64,000 nucleotides of DNA from Nocardia sp. SYP-A9097 (GCF_009649815.1 NZ_WJIC01000001.1:620001-684000); one strand, 5' to 3'; counted from the stretch's first letter, positions 33,884 through 42,919 are shown. The notes: generated by a model not told the origin, from the sequence alone. Translations and numbers: made by a program.

Positions 33884-36529
33884 TCAGCCTCGGGCCATAT
33901 CGACAAACCGGCTCAGGTGCAGCTGATGTGCCACTGTAATGGTCGCAGTCGGACCATTACGGTGTTTACCGACAATGAGGTCGGCTTCGCCTCCGCGGGG
34001 GTCATCTCTTTCGAATGCATCGGGTCGATGGAGCAGGATAACCATGTCGGCATCCTGCTCGAGGCTGCCCGATTCGCGAAGATCGGAGACCATTGGTCGC
34101 TTATCGGTTCGCTGTTCTGGACCACGGTTCAGCTGACTGATTGCGATAACCGGGACTTCCAATTCCTTGGCCATTAGTTTAAGGCTTCGGGAGAAATCCG
34201 AGACTTCCTGCTGGCGGGATTCCACCTTTTTACCGGAACTCATCAGCTGGAGGTAGTCGACCACGATGAGCCGCAGGTCATGGCGCTGTTTCAGCCGACG
34301 AGCCTTGGCGCGGATTTCCATCATGGTGAGGTTCGGGGAGTCGTCCACGAATAGTGGCGCTTCACTGATTTCGCTCATACGGCGAGCCAGTCGAGTCCAG
34401 TCGTCATCGCTCATGCGACCCGAACGCATATCACCGAGTTTGATCTTCGCTTCGGCGGATAGGAGGCGCATGACGATTTCGGTGCGGCTCATTTCCAGGG
34501 AGAAAATAACGCTCGCCATACCGTGCTTGATCGAGCAGCTCCGCATAAAATCCATACCGAGCGTGGAGTTGTGGGTCGGCACCATGGCGCGGCCTGCGAG
34601 ATAGAGGTGGTCCGCGTTGGCGACCTCTACACAACGGACCGGCACGCTCGCGATCGGGCGTACATCCACAATGAAGCGAGAGTTCGAACGGGCGGTATTG
34701 ATCGCACCGCGGCGCTTCTTGTGTAGCAGTTCTTTTCGGCTCAGGCCGAAGACTTCGTCCTCGGTCGCGAAAGTCAGGGTGTATGCCGTCGACGATTGTT
34801 CGGTGCGACCCCGAACCCTCTTGGTCGAGAGCTGGCAACGGTAACCGAGGCTGACGATCAACTCCTCGACGTCGCGGGCAAGGCGTTCACTGGTCACCGC
34901 GAACTGCACCGAACCACCCTTGGTCACGGTGCCGTCGGTGTCGAGCAGACCTGCCAACATGGCGCGCCGCTGGGTCTCGGAGGCGCGTAGGTAGTCCACC
35001 GGAATGTGTTTGTCGCCGAGCACGCCAATCGTGCGAAGTCGCGCCTGCACCGATCCCACCGTGTTGCGGCAGGTCTGACACATGCGAAGTCCGATGGACG
35101 GGCCACCGCAGACGGCGCAGGCAGGTGCGGGAACAGGTGCCGAAACGAATCGGGCCTTGCCGCCACAGGACTGTCCGCAGGTTCGGACTTCACTGGTGAA
35201 GGGGACGAACTTGGTGCCGCACACTGCGCAGTTACGAGGCGGAACCGCCGCTTCGGCAGGTAGCTGCAGATAATAGCGCAGTGCAGCCGACTTCGATTGC
35301 ACCGTAACGATTCCCTCGTTTTCGATACGATGCAGGATCTCGGGATCGGCGGTGGTCAGTTGTGCGGCCGCGGAGGTCCCGTCACCGAGCCAAGCGCCCA
35401 ATGTGTAAGGCGGCACCAGCAAATCGCGCTGCGTCAGCTGTAGCGCTGCGGCATTGACCACGCTGTGATTGAGACGCCGATCGGCGGTGTCACAGCGCAG
35501 GGTTGCCGAGATCTCCGCAGTAGTGCGAACTTCGGCGAACGTTCGTTGATTGCGATTTCGGTTGTACCCGGTCGCCGCGGCCTGCGCGGACCGTCGAGAC
35601 GCCCGTGTCTCGGTCAGCCACTGGTGCTGCTCATCCGCGATAAGCACTGTGCCATCGGAGAATTCGACCTCGTAGCAGGGCCGGTTGGACATGATCTCGG
35701 TGGCTGCCACCACACGGGTTGGATTACCGTTCGCGTCCAGCAGTAGATCGCCGACCTGAACCTCACCCATGGTGGTCCAGCCCGTCGGCGTCGGCAGCGG
35801 GGTGTCGAGTGCGAGCGCCTTACCCACACCGGGTCGAGCCGCGACGATGATCATCTGTCCGGCGTGGAGGCCGTTGGTTAGTTCGTCGAGTTCGGTGAAA
35901 CCTGTTGGGACGCCGAGGGAAATGCCGCCGCGGCTGGCGATGGAGTCGATTTCGTCCATCGTCGGCTGCAACAGCTCTTCGAGGGGGAGGAAGTCTTCGC
36001 TCGAGCGGCGTTCGGTTACGTCGTAGAGTTCGGCTTGGGCGCGGTCTACTACCTCGGCTACATCTTGGCCGTCGGCGCCGGCGTAGCCGTATTGGACGAT
36101 GCGGGTGCCCGCTTCTACCAGGCGGCGCAGGACGGATTTTTCCGCGACGATTTCGGCGTAGTAGCCGGCGTTGGCCGCGGTGGGGACCGTTTGGGTCAGG
36201 GTGACCAGGTACGGGGGGCCGCCGATGCGCTTGAGTTCGCCTTTGCGATCCAGCGCGGCGGAGACGGTTACGGGGTCGGCGGGTTCGCCGCGGCCGTAGA
36301 GGTCCAGGATGGCGTCGTAGACGGCTTGGTGGGCGGGGCGGTAGAAGTCGCCGGGGCGGATTACCTCGATGACGTCGGCGATGGCGTCCTTGGACAGGAG
36401 CATGCCGCCCAAGACCGATTGTTCGGCGGCCATATCGTGGGGGGGCTGGCGGCCGAAATCCTCACCGGGGGCTTCACGGTACTCGGAGGATCCGTTATCG
36501 TCATGGCCGCGATCGTCGATGACTGCCAT
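33884..36529 (-). CDS. dnaB: Replicative DNA helicase DnaB with in-frame intein
   Basis: The 881-residue precursor holds a 464-residue helicase (residues 1-237 and 655-881) split by an intein. The N-terminal domain (MAAEQSVLGGMLLS, RPGDFYRPAHQAVYDAI) binds primase; the RecA-like ATPase domain has the P-loop ARPGVGK-S, interrupted exactly after the lysine, then IFSLEMS, the Walker B region LIVVDYLQLM, AISQLNRGPEQR and SDLRESGSLEQDADMV. DnaB unwinds DNA at the replication fork as a hexamer. Splicing must occur to rebuild GKS and give ATPase activity. The gene lies downstream of rplI, as in other actinobacteria, with a 480-bp spacer containing DnaA-box-like sites and the terminator of the ribosomal operon. 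Confidence 0.95.
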   Translation of the reverse strand: MAVIDDRGHDDNGSSEYREAPGEDFGRQPPHDMAAEQSVLGGMLLSKDAIADVIEVIRPGDFYRPAHQAVYDAILDLYGRGEPADPVTVSAALDRKGELKRIGGPPYLVTLTQTVPTAANAGYYAEIVAEKSVLRRLVEAGTRIVQYGYAGADGQDVAEVVDRAQAELYDVTERRSSEDFLPLEELLQPTMDEIDSIASRGGISLGVPTGFTELDELTNGLHAGQMIIVAARPGVGKALALDTPLPTPTGWTTMGEVQVGDLLLDANGNPTRVVAATEIMSNRPCYEVEFSDGTVLIADEQHQWLTETRASRRSAQAAATGYNRNRNQRTFAEVRTTAEISATLRCDTADRRLNHSVVNAAALQLTQRDLLVPPYTLGAWLGDGTSAAAQLTTADPEILHRIENEGIVTVQSKSAALRYYLQLPAEAAVPPRNCAVCGTKFVPFTSEVRTCGQSCGGKARFVSAPVPAPACAVCGGPSIGLRMCQTCRNTVGSVQARLRTIGVLGDKHIPVDYLRASETQRRAMLAGLLDTDGTVTKGGSVQFAVTSERLARDVEELIVSLGYRCQLSTKRVRGRTEQSSTAYTLTFATEDEVFGLSRKELLHKKRRGAINTARSNSRFIVDVRPIASVPVRCVEVANADHLYLAGRAMVPTHNSTLGMDFMRSCSIKHGMASVIFSLEMSRTEIVMRLLSAEAKIKLGDMRSGRMSDDDWTRLARRMSEISEAPLFVDDSPNLTMMEIRAKARRLKQRHDLRLIVVDYLQLMSSGKKVESRQQEVSDFSRSLKLMAKELEVPVIAISQLNRGPEQRTDKRPMVSDLRESGSLEQDADMVILLHRPDAFERDDPRGGEADLIVGKHRNGPTATITVAHQLHLSRFVDMARG
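34568..35818 (-). other. Intein in DnaB P-loop, class 3 type, with LAGLIDADG endonuclease and Cys-rich insert
   Basis: Residues 238-654 (417 aa). The first residue is Ala, not Cys/Ser/Thr, so normal N-S acyl shift at position 1 is impossible. The class 3 signature is present instead: Trp304 in block B (QHQWLTE), Cys633 in block F (VPVRCVEV) and Thr652 in VPTHN, ending with Asn654 before Ser. The homing endonuclease has both LAGLIDADG helices, LGAWLGDG (377-384) and MLAGLLDTDG (524-533). Between them, residues 434-487 contain four cysteine pairs (C434/C437, C451/C455, C471/C474, C484/C487), suggesting two zinc-binding knuckles added to the endonuclease. The intein looks intact and active. Confidence 0.9.
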
Positions 36530-36665
36530 TTCGACCGTCCTCCCTCTTCCGGCCCGGAAGCGATTTCCTCACCGTTTCTACGCCTGCGTACCGACAGATT
36601 CGGGCCGCCACGCTGTGAACCTAGGTGACCGGACAGGCACCGACAAACCGAGCTGTGCATACACC

Positions 36666-36907
36666 TGTGGACAAAGTGGGTGTTGTTCACCAACCGTTGT
36701 GCACCCCCTGTGGATAGCTTGGGGACAACACTCGGCTGAGACGCGCAACGCCCAGGTAGTGGCCTATTTCTCAATGCTGGCAACTGTGGATCGAATTGCT
36801 CCGGCGTGTCGCCGTCCGTCCACCTTCGGGCGTGTTCGGTGAACAGTATTTCACCGGCGTGTGACCCGCTGCACAAAGAGAGCGGTTGGTTTGCTCAACC
36901 ATCCACA
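36666..36907. promoter_or_regulatory. Cluster of DnaA-box-like sequences upstream of dnaB
   Basis: TGTGGACAA at 36666 is the exact complement of the actinobacterial DnaA box TTGTCCACA. Near matches follow: TGTGGATAG (36709), TGTGGATCG (36785) and CCATCCACA (36899). Four such sites within 240 bp between dnaB and rplI may titrate DnaA or tie dnaB expression to the initiator. Confidence 0.45.
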
Positions 36908-36958
36908 ACCCGGCAAACAGCACCGCGAATCACACAGCGGTGCATAGCGGAAATGAAT

Positions 36959-36999
36959 CGGAGACCGCCCTCGCACCAGAAGTACGAAGGCGGCCTCCG
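36959..36999 (-). terminator. Terminator of the rpsF-ssb-rpsR-rplI operon
   Basis: On the minus strand CGGAGGCCGCC pairs with GGCGGTCTCCG (one mismatch) around a 19-base loop, starting 13 bases past the rplI stop. It separates the ribosomal operon from dnaB. Confidence 0.75.
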
Positions 37000-37011
37000 C
37001 TCGCGCCGAAC

Positions 37012-37467
37012 TTATTCGGCGGCGTTGACCTGCAGGTCGAACTTGGCAGCCACATCGGGGTGCAGGTGCACCACGACGCCGTGCTTGCCGGTGCTCTTGA
37101 TGTGAGCCTTCGGCAGCTCGATGCTGCGCTTGTCGACAACCGGGCCGCCCGCAACCTTGATGGCGGCGGCGACGTCGGCGGTGGTGACCGAACCGAAGAG
37201 CTTGCCGGTGCCCGCGGTCTTCACAGACAGCGCGACGCCGGTCAGACCCTCGAGGGCCTGCTTCAGCTCGTTGGCGTGATCCAGGTCGCGCACCTTGCGC
37301 GCGTCCTGGGCACGACGGATGCCGGCAACCTGCTTCTCGGCGCCACGGCTGGCGACAATCGCCAGGCCGCGGGGCAGCAGGAAGTTACGGCCGTAACCGT
37401 CCTTGACCTCCACGGTGTCGCCGGGCGCACCGAGGTTGTCCACATCAGCAGTCAGAATCAACTTCAT
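37012..37467 (-). CDS. rplI: 50S ribosomal protein bL9
   Basis: A 151-residue protein starting [19 protein letters not shown], with [15 protein letters not shown], the signature of the N-terminal RNA-binding domain, a long connecting helix (residues ~45-75) and the C-terminal domain ending FDLQVNAAE. Full normal length. bL9 binds 23S rRNA domain V and sticks out from the large subunit near L1. It is last in the operon rpsF-ssb-rpsR-rplI, 17 bp after rpsR. Confidence 0.97.
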   Translation of the reverse strand: MKLILTADVDNLGAPGDTVEVKDGYGRNFLLPRGLAIVASRGAEKQVAGIRRAQDARKVRDLDHANELKQALEGLTGVALSVKTAGTGKLFGSVTTADVAAAIKVAGGPVVDKRSIELPKAHIKSTGKHGVVVHLHPDVAAKFDLQVNAAE

Positions 37468-37484
37468 TGCTGTGTCTTCCCTTC

Positions 37485-37736
37485 TCAGCGAGCCGTGGAC
37501 ACGTAAGGCAGCAGTGCGACCTCACGGGAGTTCTTGACGGCAACGGCCACATCGCGCTGATGCTGCACGCAGTTACCGGTCACCCGGCGCGCGCGGATCT
37601 TGCCGCGATCGGACACGTACTTGCGCAGCAGCGCGGTGTCCTTGTAGTCGATGTTGACGGTGCCGGTCTTGGCTTCCTTGCAGAAAGCACAAGCCTTCTT
37701 CTTCAGCACCTTCTCGCGTGCCGGTGCTTTGGCCAT
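37485..37736 (-). CDS. rpsR: 30S ribosomal protein bS18
   Basis: An 83-residue protein with CAFCKE near residue 16 and a further Cys in GNCVQHQR, so it is the zinc-binding (C+) form rather than the cysteine-free paralogue that actinobacteria express in zinc shortage. [18 protein letters not shown] is the conserved rRNA-contacting core. bS18 pairs with bS6 on the 30S platform. It sits 55 bp after ssb and 17 bp before rplI. Confidence 0.96.
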   Translation of the reverse strand: MAKAPAREKVLKKKACAFCKEAKTGTVNIDYKDTALLRKYVSDRGKIRARRVTGNCVQHQRDVAVAVKNSREVALLPYVSTAR

Positions 37737-37791
37737 GGGTTTTACTCCGTAATCCTGGGGGAGCTCTCAAGCTCCCTGCGAAAGCCGTTGC

Positions 37792-38367
37792 CTAGAACGG
37801 CGGTTCATCGTCCATCTGCTGCCCGCCCCCGAAGGAGCCGGCTGCGGGCGCACTGCCCCACGGGTCGTCGCCGGCACTCTGGCCGCCACGACCTCCGCCA
37901 CTGCCACTGCCTCCGCCGGAGAAACCTCCGCCGCCGCCCTGACCGCCGCCCCCCTGGGGAGCGCCGCCGCCACCTGCGAATCCTCCGCCGCCACCGCCAC
38001 GGGTGGTTTTGTTGATCTTCGCGGTCGCGTACTTCAGGGACGGACCGACCTCTTCGACCTCGAGTTCGACGACCGTGCGCTTCTCACCCTCGCGGGTTTC
38101 ATAGGAGCGCTGCTTCAGTCGTCCACTCACGATCACCCGAGATCCACGGGTCAGGCTCTCGGCGACATTCTCCGCAGCTTCTCGCCAGATGTTGCAGCGC
38201 AAGAAAAGCGCTTCGCCGTCTTTCCATTCATTGGTATTACGGTCGAACACACGGGGAGTCGACGCGACCGTGAAGTTCGCGACGGCCGCTCCCGCGGGCG
38301 TGAATCGAAGCTCGGGGTCAGCCGTCAAGTTTCCGATGACGGTAATGACCGTGTCGCCTGCTGCCAT
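37792..38367 (-). CDS. ssb: Single-stranded DNA-binding protein
   Basis: ATG at 38367 with AGGAGGA before it gives 191 residues. The OB-fold spans residues 1-~115 ([46 protein letters not shown]). A flexible tail rich in Gly follows and ends in the acidic tip DDEPPF, which docks partner replication and repair proteins. It forms tetramers that coat single-stranded DNA. Its position between rpsF and rpsR is the standard bacterial order. Confidence 0.96.
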   Translation of the reverse strand: MAAGDTVITVIGNLTADPELRFTPAGAAVANFTVASTPRVFDRNTNEWKDGEALFLRCNIWREAAENVAESLTRGSRVIVSGRLKQRSYETREGEKRTVVELEVEEVGPSLKYATAKINKTTRGGGGGGFAGGGGAPQGGGGQGGGGGFSGGGSGSGGGRGGQSAGDDPWGSAPAAGSFGGGQQMDDEPPF

Positions 38368-38471
38368 TGTTCCTCCTGCTATCCGGTGCAGTCCGCAGTG
38401 CACTCGCCTGTTGCGCCCAGCCTAGAGACACAGACCGACGCATTGTGAGCGCACATGCGGGAGGACAGGAC

Positions 38472-38762
38472 CTACTTCTTGCCGAGCCGCAGCACCTTGG
38501 TGCGCAGCACCGACTCGTTCAGTCCCAGCTGGCGATCGAGCTCGCTGACAGTCGCGGACTCAGCGGTCAGCTTGACGACCGCGTAGATGCCTTCGGCCTG
38601 CTTGGCGATCTCGTAAGCGAGACGACGCTTGCCCCAGATGTCGACGTTGTCGACCTTGCCGCCTTCCTGACCAACCACGCCGAGCATGGTGTTCAGGTTC
38701 GGGCCAACGGTGCGCTCGTCCAGACTCGGATCGAGGATAACCATCACTTCATAATGACGCAC
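38472..38762 (-). CDS. rpsF: 30S ribosomal protein bS6
   Basis: GTG at 38762 ([19 protein letters not shown]) gives 96 residues, matching the usual actinobacterial start; ATG codons 9-12 bases upstream sit too close to the [24 protein letters not shown] is the conserved core that contacts bS18 and 16S rRNA. First gene of the operon, 104 bp before ssb. Confidence 0.95.
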   Translation of the reverse strand: MRHYEVMVILDPSLDERTVGPNLNTMLGVVGQEGGKVDNVDIWGKRRLAYEIAKQAEGIYAVVKLTAESATVSELDRQLGLNESVLRTKVLRLGKK

Positions 38763-38920
38763 GGACCTCATCACCTCCTATGGGCTTAAACGGCCACGGA
38801 CGATCCGTGGCAGGAGGGTTCGTTGCGTCAGCAACCCGCCAAGGCTACATGAACGGGGTGTGAGCAGCGAAATCGGCTCGGTCGACGGGTTTGACGGGCC
38901 GGGATCGGGGTGCTGGCCCT

Positions 38921-40336
38921 ATGGTGGTGGCCATGCTGAACCGACCCGTCGCCAGTGAGCCGGTCGCCGACCGTCGCGCGGGCGGGGTGTGGTCGTCGTT
39001 CGCGTTCGTGTCCGTACTGGTGTGCGCGGTCACATTATTGGTGGCCTACTTCAACAAGGCGCGCTGCGCGGGCGCGCCGTTCGACGAATTCGGGCGCAGC
39101 ACCATCTTCGATTCGGTGAAGGATTCGACGGTCTGCTATTCCGATATCCAGTTCCTGTGGCTGGGCCGCGATATCAATGAGCATGTCTTCCCGTACCTGA
39201 GTGGCGGTATCACCCCGGATGGCGCGCTCACCGGCGGCGCGGTCGAATATCCGGTGCTGAGTGGGCTTTTCATGTGGCTGGGCGCGGTCGGCGCGAATGA
39301 TGACGCCGCGTTCCTGCTGCACTCGGCGCTGCTGCTGGCTCCGTTCGCGCTGTTGACCGCGTACATGTTGGGCCGCATGGGCGGTCGCGCGGCGCTGCTG
39401 TGGGCGGCCGGGCCGCCACTGATCCTGTACGCCTTCCACAATTGGGAGCTGCCGGTGGTGTGCGCGGCGGTCGGCGCGGCGTACACCGTGACGGTTATGA
39501 CCCGATATTCGTTGCGGGCCAGGGCAATTGCCGCGGCGGTACTGCTGGGTATCGGCTTCTGTCTGAAGCTGTATCCCGGAATCTTCGTGCTGCCCTTGCT
39601 TTTACATGTGCTGGTCGGCGAGCCGGAGCCGGGTGTGGACGCGCGTTCACCGCGTCCTTTCGATGTGCGGGGCGCGTTCGCGGTGGCCGGAACCGCCCTG
39701 GTCACGGTGGCGGCGATCAATCTGCCGTTCGCGCTGGCGGGATATGAGGGCTGGCGGGCGTCGATCACCTTCCAGCAATTGCGGCAGGCTGATATCACCA
39801 CGAATTCGATCTGGTACTGGGGTTTGCGCCCACTGTTCGGCAGCACACCCGCCGCGGAGGCGACCTTCCAGGACGTGGTGTCCGTGGCCTCTCCGCTGCT
39901 GATCATGGTCGCTTTCGCGGTGGCGACCTGGCTGGGCTGGCGGCGGTTCGCGGTCACCGGGCTGTACCCGTGGATCGGCGTGAGCGGTGCCATGCTGTGC
40001 GGATTCCTGTTGTTCCACAAGGTGCATTCGCCGCAGTACACGCTGTGGCTGATCCCGTTCCTGGTGCTCCTGGAGGTGCCGTGGACGCTGGTCGGGGCGT
40101 ATCTGCTGGCCGACGCCGCGATCGGGATCGGGGTGTTCCGGTACTTCTACACACTCGGTTCGGGGCACTCCGCCGAGGTGACCGAGAATGTGGTGCAGTT
40201 CGGGGTGTGGGGCCGGGCGGTGCTGCTGGTGGTGTTCTTCTTCCTGTTCATCCGGGCCAAGCCGCGGGTGAGGGATAGCGAGGCAGGCGGATTCGAGCGG
40301 GATCCGGCACCGGTATTGGCGTACTCGGCGCTCTAA
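38921..40336 (+). CDS. Polytopic membrane protein, GT87/DUF2029-like mannosyltransferase family
   Basis: About 471 residues with ten or more membrane helices. Start at 38921 or 38933 cannot be decided. The first periplasmic loop contains CAGAPFDEFGRS and CYSDIQFLWLGRDI, followed by ALTGGAVEYPVLSG, a loop with Asp/Glu typical of GT-C type enzymes that use polyprenyl-phosphate sugars. LKLYPGIFVLPLLLHV and FHKVHSPQYTLWLIPF are further family hallmarks. An orthologue-like gene lies upstream of rpsF in mycobacteria (Rv0051), here divergently placed. Likely role: adding mannose or another pentose/hexose to envelope glycolipid or arabinan; the exact reaction is unknown. Confidence 0.8.
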   Translation: MVVAMLNRPVASEPVADRRAGGVWSSFAFVSVLVCAVTLLVAYFNKARCAGAPFDEFGRSTIFDSVKDSTVCYSDIQFLWLGRDINEHVFPYLSGGITPDGALTGGAVEYPVLSGLFMWLGAVGANDDAAFLLHSALLLAPFALLTAYMLGRMGGRAALLWAAGPPLILYAFHNWELPVVCAAVGAAYTVTVMTRYSLRARAIAAAVLLGIGFCLKLYPGIFVLPLLLHVLVGEPEPGVDARSPRPFDVRGAFAVAGTALVTVAAINLPFALAGYEGWRASITFQQLRQADITTNSIWYWGLRPLFGSTPAAEATFQDVVSVASPLLIMVAFAVATWLGWRRFAVTGLYPWIGVSGAMLCGFLLFHKVHSPQYTLWLIPFLVLLEVPWTLVGAYLLADAAIGIGVFRYFYTLGSGHSAEVTENVVQFGVWGRAVLLVVFFFLFIRAKPRVRDSEAGGFERDPAPVLAYSAL

Positions 40337-40890
40337 TGCGCTGTCGCTGAATCGATTTCGGGCTTGCGGGCGCGAAATGCCGCGCTCTTCGCGCGATTTC
40401 CGCACACGGTCATATCGCACCAGCGCCGCGAACCCGCGCGTGAGGTGTCGACGTAGAGGCGAGTGCAGTCCTCGCGCCCGCATTCGCGGACCCGATTCCG
40501 GTCCGCGCCGCCTACCAATTCGATGGCCGATCGGGCGATGGCGGCGAGCACGGATTCGCCTGTGCCGCTGCGCGATATCCCTCCGTCGGCAGAGAGTTCG
40601 ACGCCGGGCGTTGTGCCGCGGGCGATTTCGTTGACGAGCCGACGATCCGATTCGGCAATGGTCTCGTCGTGAATGACCGCCAGTGCCATGCGCCAGGTGG
40701 CTTCGCGTAGTCGTGTCGCGCGTGCCAGTTCGGCGGCGTCCGCGTCCGGCGCGCTATCCAGCAGGTTCGCGGCGACCGCCCATGTGCCCAGGTCGGCGGG
40801 TGTTTCGAGGGTGTCCTCGAAGCGTCCGCGCCGGGCCTTCACGGTGCCGATGAAGTCCAGGGCGAGATTGCCGCTGACGAAGGTGAACAT
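40333..40890 (-). CDS. CGNR zinc-finger regulator (ABATE domain)
   Basis: A 185-residue protein. Residues ~1-120 form the ABATE/DUF1470 domain (FVSGNLALDFIGTV, LREATWRMALAVI) proposed to bind a small ligand; residues ~135-175 are the CGNR zinc finger: C-x4-C in ECGREDCTRLYVD and WCDMTVCGNRAK. The family acts as transcriptional regulators of adjacent genes. It is divergent from the EamA transporter, and the 85-bp space between holds two copies of TAACC-N9-GGTTA. Its stop overlaps the mannosyltransferase-like gene by 4 bp. Confidence 0.85.
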   Translation of the reverse strand: MFTFVSGNLALDFIGTVKARRGRFEDTLETPADLGTWAVAANLLDSAPDADAAELARATRLREATWRMALAVIHDETIAESDRRLVNEIARGTTPGVELSADGGISRSGTGESVLAAIARSAIELVGGADRNRVRECGREDCTRLYVDTSRAGSRRWCDMTVCGNRAKSAAFRARKPEIDSATAH

Positions 40891-40900
40891 GTCTTCACAA

Positions 40901-40919
40901 TAACCCCCTTGACAGGTTA
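40901..40919. promoter_or_regulatory. Operator-like palindrome 1 (TAACC-N9-GGTTA)
   Basis: Located 10 bases upstream of the CGNR regulator start, so binding would block its promoter or ribosome access. Its central CTT and A match palindrome 2, giving TAACC-NN-CTT-N-A-NN-GGTTA. Confidence 0.65.
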
Positions 40920-40939
40920 CATCGACAAGCGCAGGGTAA

Positions 40940-40958
40940 TAACCGTCTTAAGGGGTTA
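40940..40958. promoter_or_regulatory. Operator-like palindrome 2 (TAACC-N9-GGTTA)
   Basis: Same 5-base arms and 9-base spacer as palindrome 1, with starts 39 bp apart. It ends 17 bases before the EamA transporter start. The pair fits a regulator that controls itself and the divergent transporter. Confidence 0.65.
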
Positions 40959-40975
40959 CTCGAACGGAGATACCG

Positions 40976-41893
40976 ATGCAGGACCGGCTCATGAACGGGG
41001 TCGCACAGCCCGCGTTCGTACTCATGTGGAGCAGTGCGTTCATCGTGGGAATCATCGGCGTCGGCGCGGCCCCGCCGATGGTGGTGCTACTCGGCCGCTA
41101 CGCCGTCGCCGGTCCGCTACTGGTGCTGTACGGCCTTGCGGTGCACGCGGTTTGGCCCCGCGGCAGGCAACTACGCCATGTGATGGTCGCCGGCCTGCTC
41201 ATGCAGATCGTGCAGTTCGGCGCCTTCTACACCGCTATGGGTGAGCACGTCTCCGCGGCCGTCATCTCCCTGGTGCAGGGCTTGAATCCCGTTGTCATAG
41301 CGCTGTTCTCGGGTGTACTCGGTGAACACATCAGCAGGCGGCAATGGCTCGGATTCGGAGTCGGCGGTCTCGGCGTCGCCCTGGCGGTCAGCGATCAATC
41401 CAATTTCACCTGGCTGGGCCTGCTGCTGTGCGTGATCGGCCTGCTCGGCCTGAGCCTGGGCACGGTCTACCAGAAGAAGTTCACCCCCACCGTGGACTCG
41501 CGTGCCGCCACCGCCGTGCATCAACTGTTCAGCGCCCCCTTCGCCGGACTCCTCGTCCTGCTGAGCGGCAATTTCCATATCAGCGATCCCGGTCGTTTCG
41601 CGGGCGCGCTCACCTGGATGGTGCTGATCAACTCCATGGGCGCGTTCCTGCTGTTGAACGCCATGCTGCGCCGCTGGGACGCCACCCGGGTCGGCAGGCT
41701 GTTCTTCGCGACGCCGGTCACCACCGCGGTGCTGGCTTGGCTGTTCATCGCACAACCGCTGCACCCCATGACAATTGCCGGGCTCGCGGTCGGCATCCTC
41801 GGGATGGTGCTCGCCTCCCGCCGGACACCGTCGGGCGCGACATCCGAGGCGCTGGTCCCGGCTGTCGGGCGGCCCGAACTCGCCCGCGCCTGA
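40976..41893 (+). CDS. EamA/DMT-family transporter
   Basis: A 305-residue protein with ten predicted membrane helices arranged as two EamA repeats (residues ~10-135 and ~150-290). GGAG precedes the ATG at 40976. AFVLMWSSAFIVGIIGV and RYAVAGPLLVLY are typical repeat-1 helices; YQKKFTPTVDSRAATAVHQ links to repeat 2. Such proteins export amino acids, metabolites or drugs. The divergent CGNR regulator and the shared palindromes suggest that the transported compound, or a related one, is the inducer. Confidence 0.85.
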   Translation: MQDRLMNGVAQPAFVLMWSSAFIVGIIGVGAAPPMVVLLGRYAVAGPLLVLYGLAVHAVWPRGRQLRHVMVAGLLMQIVQFGAFYTAMGEHVSAAVISLVQGLNPVVIALFSGVLGEHISRRQWLGFGVGGLGVALAVSDQSNFTWLGLLLCVIGLLGLSLGTVYQKKFTPTVDSRAATAVHQLFSAPFAGLLVLLSGNFHISDPGRFAGALTWMVLINSMGAFLLLNAMLRRWDATRVGRLFFATPVTTAVLAWLFIAQPLHPMTIAGLAVGILGMVLASRRTPSGATSEALVPAVGRPELARA

Positions 41894-41947
41894 CCGATTG
41901 CGTGTCGGGAAGGGACAGTGCGGGCGCGCGCACGGCAGACTGTGCGC

Positions 41948-42910
41948 ATGCTGCACCTGCGGATTATGGCTCCCGCCACCATGACCGACGATGTGCTCGC
42001 CGCGCTGGAATGCGATCAGGCGGTCACGGGTCTCGCCGTTTTCCGCGGCGCGGCCGTGCGTCCGCCCGGGGATGTGATCACCGCCCAGGTGGCCCGCGAG
42101 GCCGCCAACGATGTGATCGACCGCCTGCGCGCACTGAAGGTGCACCGGGACGGCAGTATCGAGATCGAGCAGGTCGGAACCTGGTTGTCGCGCAGGGGTT
42201 TCGAGGCCGAGATCCGCACGCCCGGCAGTAGCTCGGATGCGGTGGTGTGGGCGGAGGTGACCCAGCGGTCCTATGAGGACACCGAACTGAACTGGTCCTA
42301 CCTGAGTTTTCTGACGCTGGCGACCGTCATCGCCAGTATCGCCATCATTACCGATTCGCAGATTCTGACCGTCGGAGCCATGGTGCTGGGCCCCGAATTC
42401 GGTCCGATCGCGGCCTTGGGCGTGGCATTGGTTCGCCGGCGTTTCATCCTGCTGCGGTTGGCGATTCGCACGCTGGTCACGGGTTTCGTGACCGCCATCG
42501 CGGTCACCATCGTGCTGACGCTGATCGCCCGCGCGCTGGGCTGGGTCACCCTCGGGGATGTGGTCGGCCCGCGCCCCGGCACGGCATTCATCTACACGCC
42601 GGACAAGTGGTCGTTCATTGTCGCGGTAATCGCGGGCGCGGCCGGTGTCCTGTCCATCACCTCGGCGAAATCCGTTGGCCTGGCAGGGGTTTTCATCTCG
42701 GTCACCACGGTCCCCGCCGCGGGCAATATCGCATTGGGTATCGCCTTCGGCAATGGTTCGACCATCTGGGGCAGTGTGGCGCAGCTGTTCCTGAATATCG
42801 CCGGAATGGCTTTGGCCGGCTGGGCCACACTGGCCGTTCAGCAGTTGGTGTGGGCGCGGGTGTCGGTGCGGCGCGCTCGACACATGGTCATCCCGCGCCG
42901 CATGCTCTGA
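41948..42910 (+). CDS. DUF389 family membrane protein
   Basis: ATG at 41948 gives 320 residues. A soluble N-terminal domain (~residues 1-115, LHLRIMAPATMTDDV) precedes six or so helices of DUF389, with SYLSFLTLATVIASIAI and VGAMVLGPEFGPIAALGVAL as the signature; MV(L/I)xPxxGP is invariant in the family. Function unknown; the family is widespread as TIGR00341/DUF389 proteins. It runs in the same direction as the EamA gene with 54 bp between, and converges on the DUF475 gene with 9 bp between stops. Confidence 0.8.
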   Translation: MLHLRIMAPATMTDDVLAALECDQAVTGLAVFRGAAVRPPGDVITAQVAREAANDVIDRLRALKVHRDGSIEIEQVGTWLSRRGFEAEIRTPGSSSDAVVWAEVTQRSYEDTELNWSYLSFLTLATVIASIAIITDSQILTVGAMVLGPEFGPIAALGVALVRRRFILLRLAIRTLVTGFVTAIAVTIVLTLIARALGWVTLGDVVGPRPGTAFIYTPDKWSFIVAVIAGAAGVLSITSAKSVGLAGVFISVTTVPAAGNIALGIAFGNGSTIWGSVAQLFLNIAGMALAGWATLAVQQLVWARVSVRRARHMVIPRRML

Positions 42911-42919
42911 CCGCCGGGT

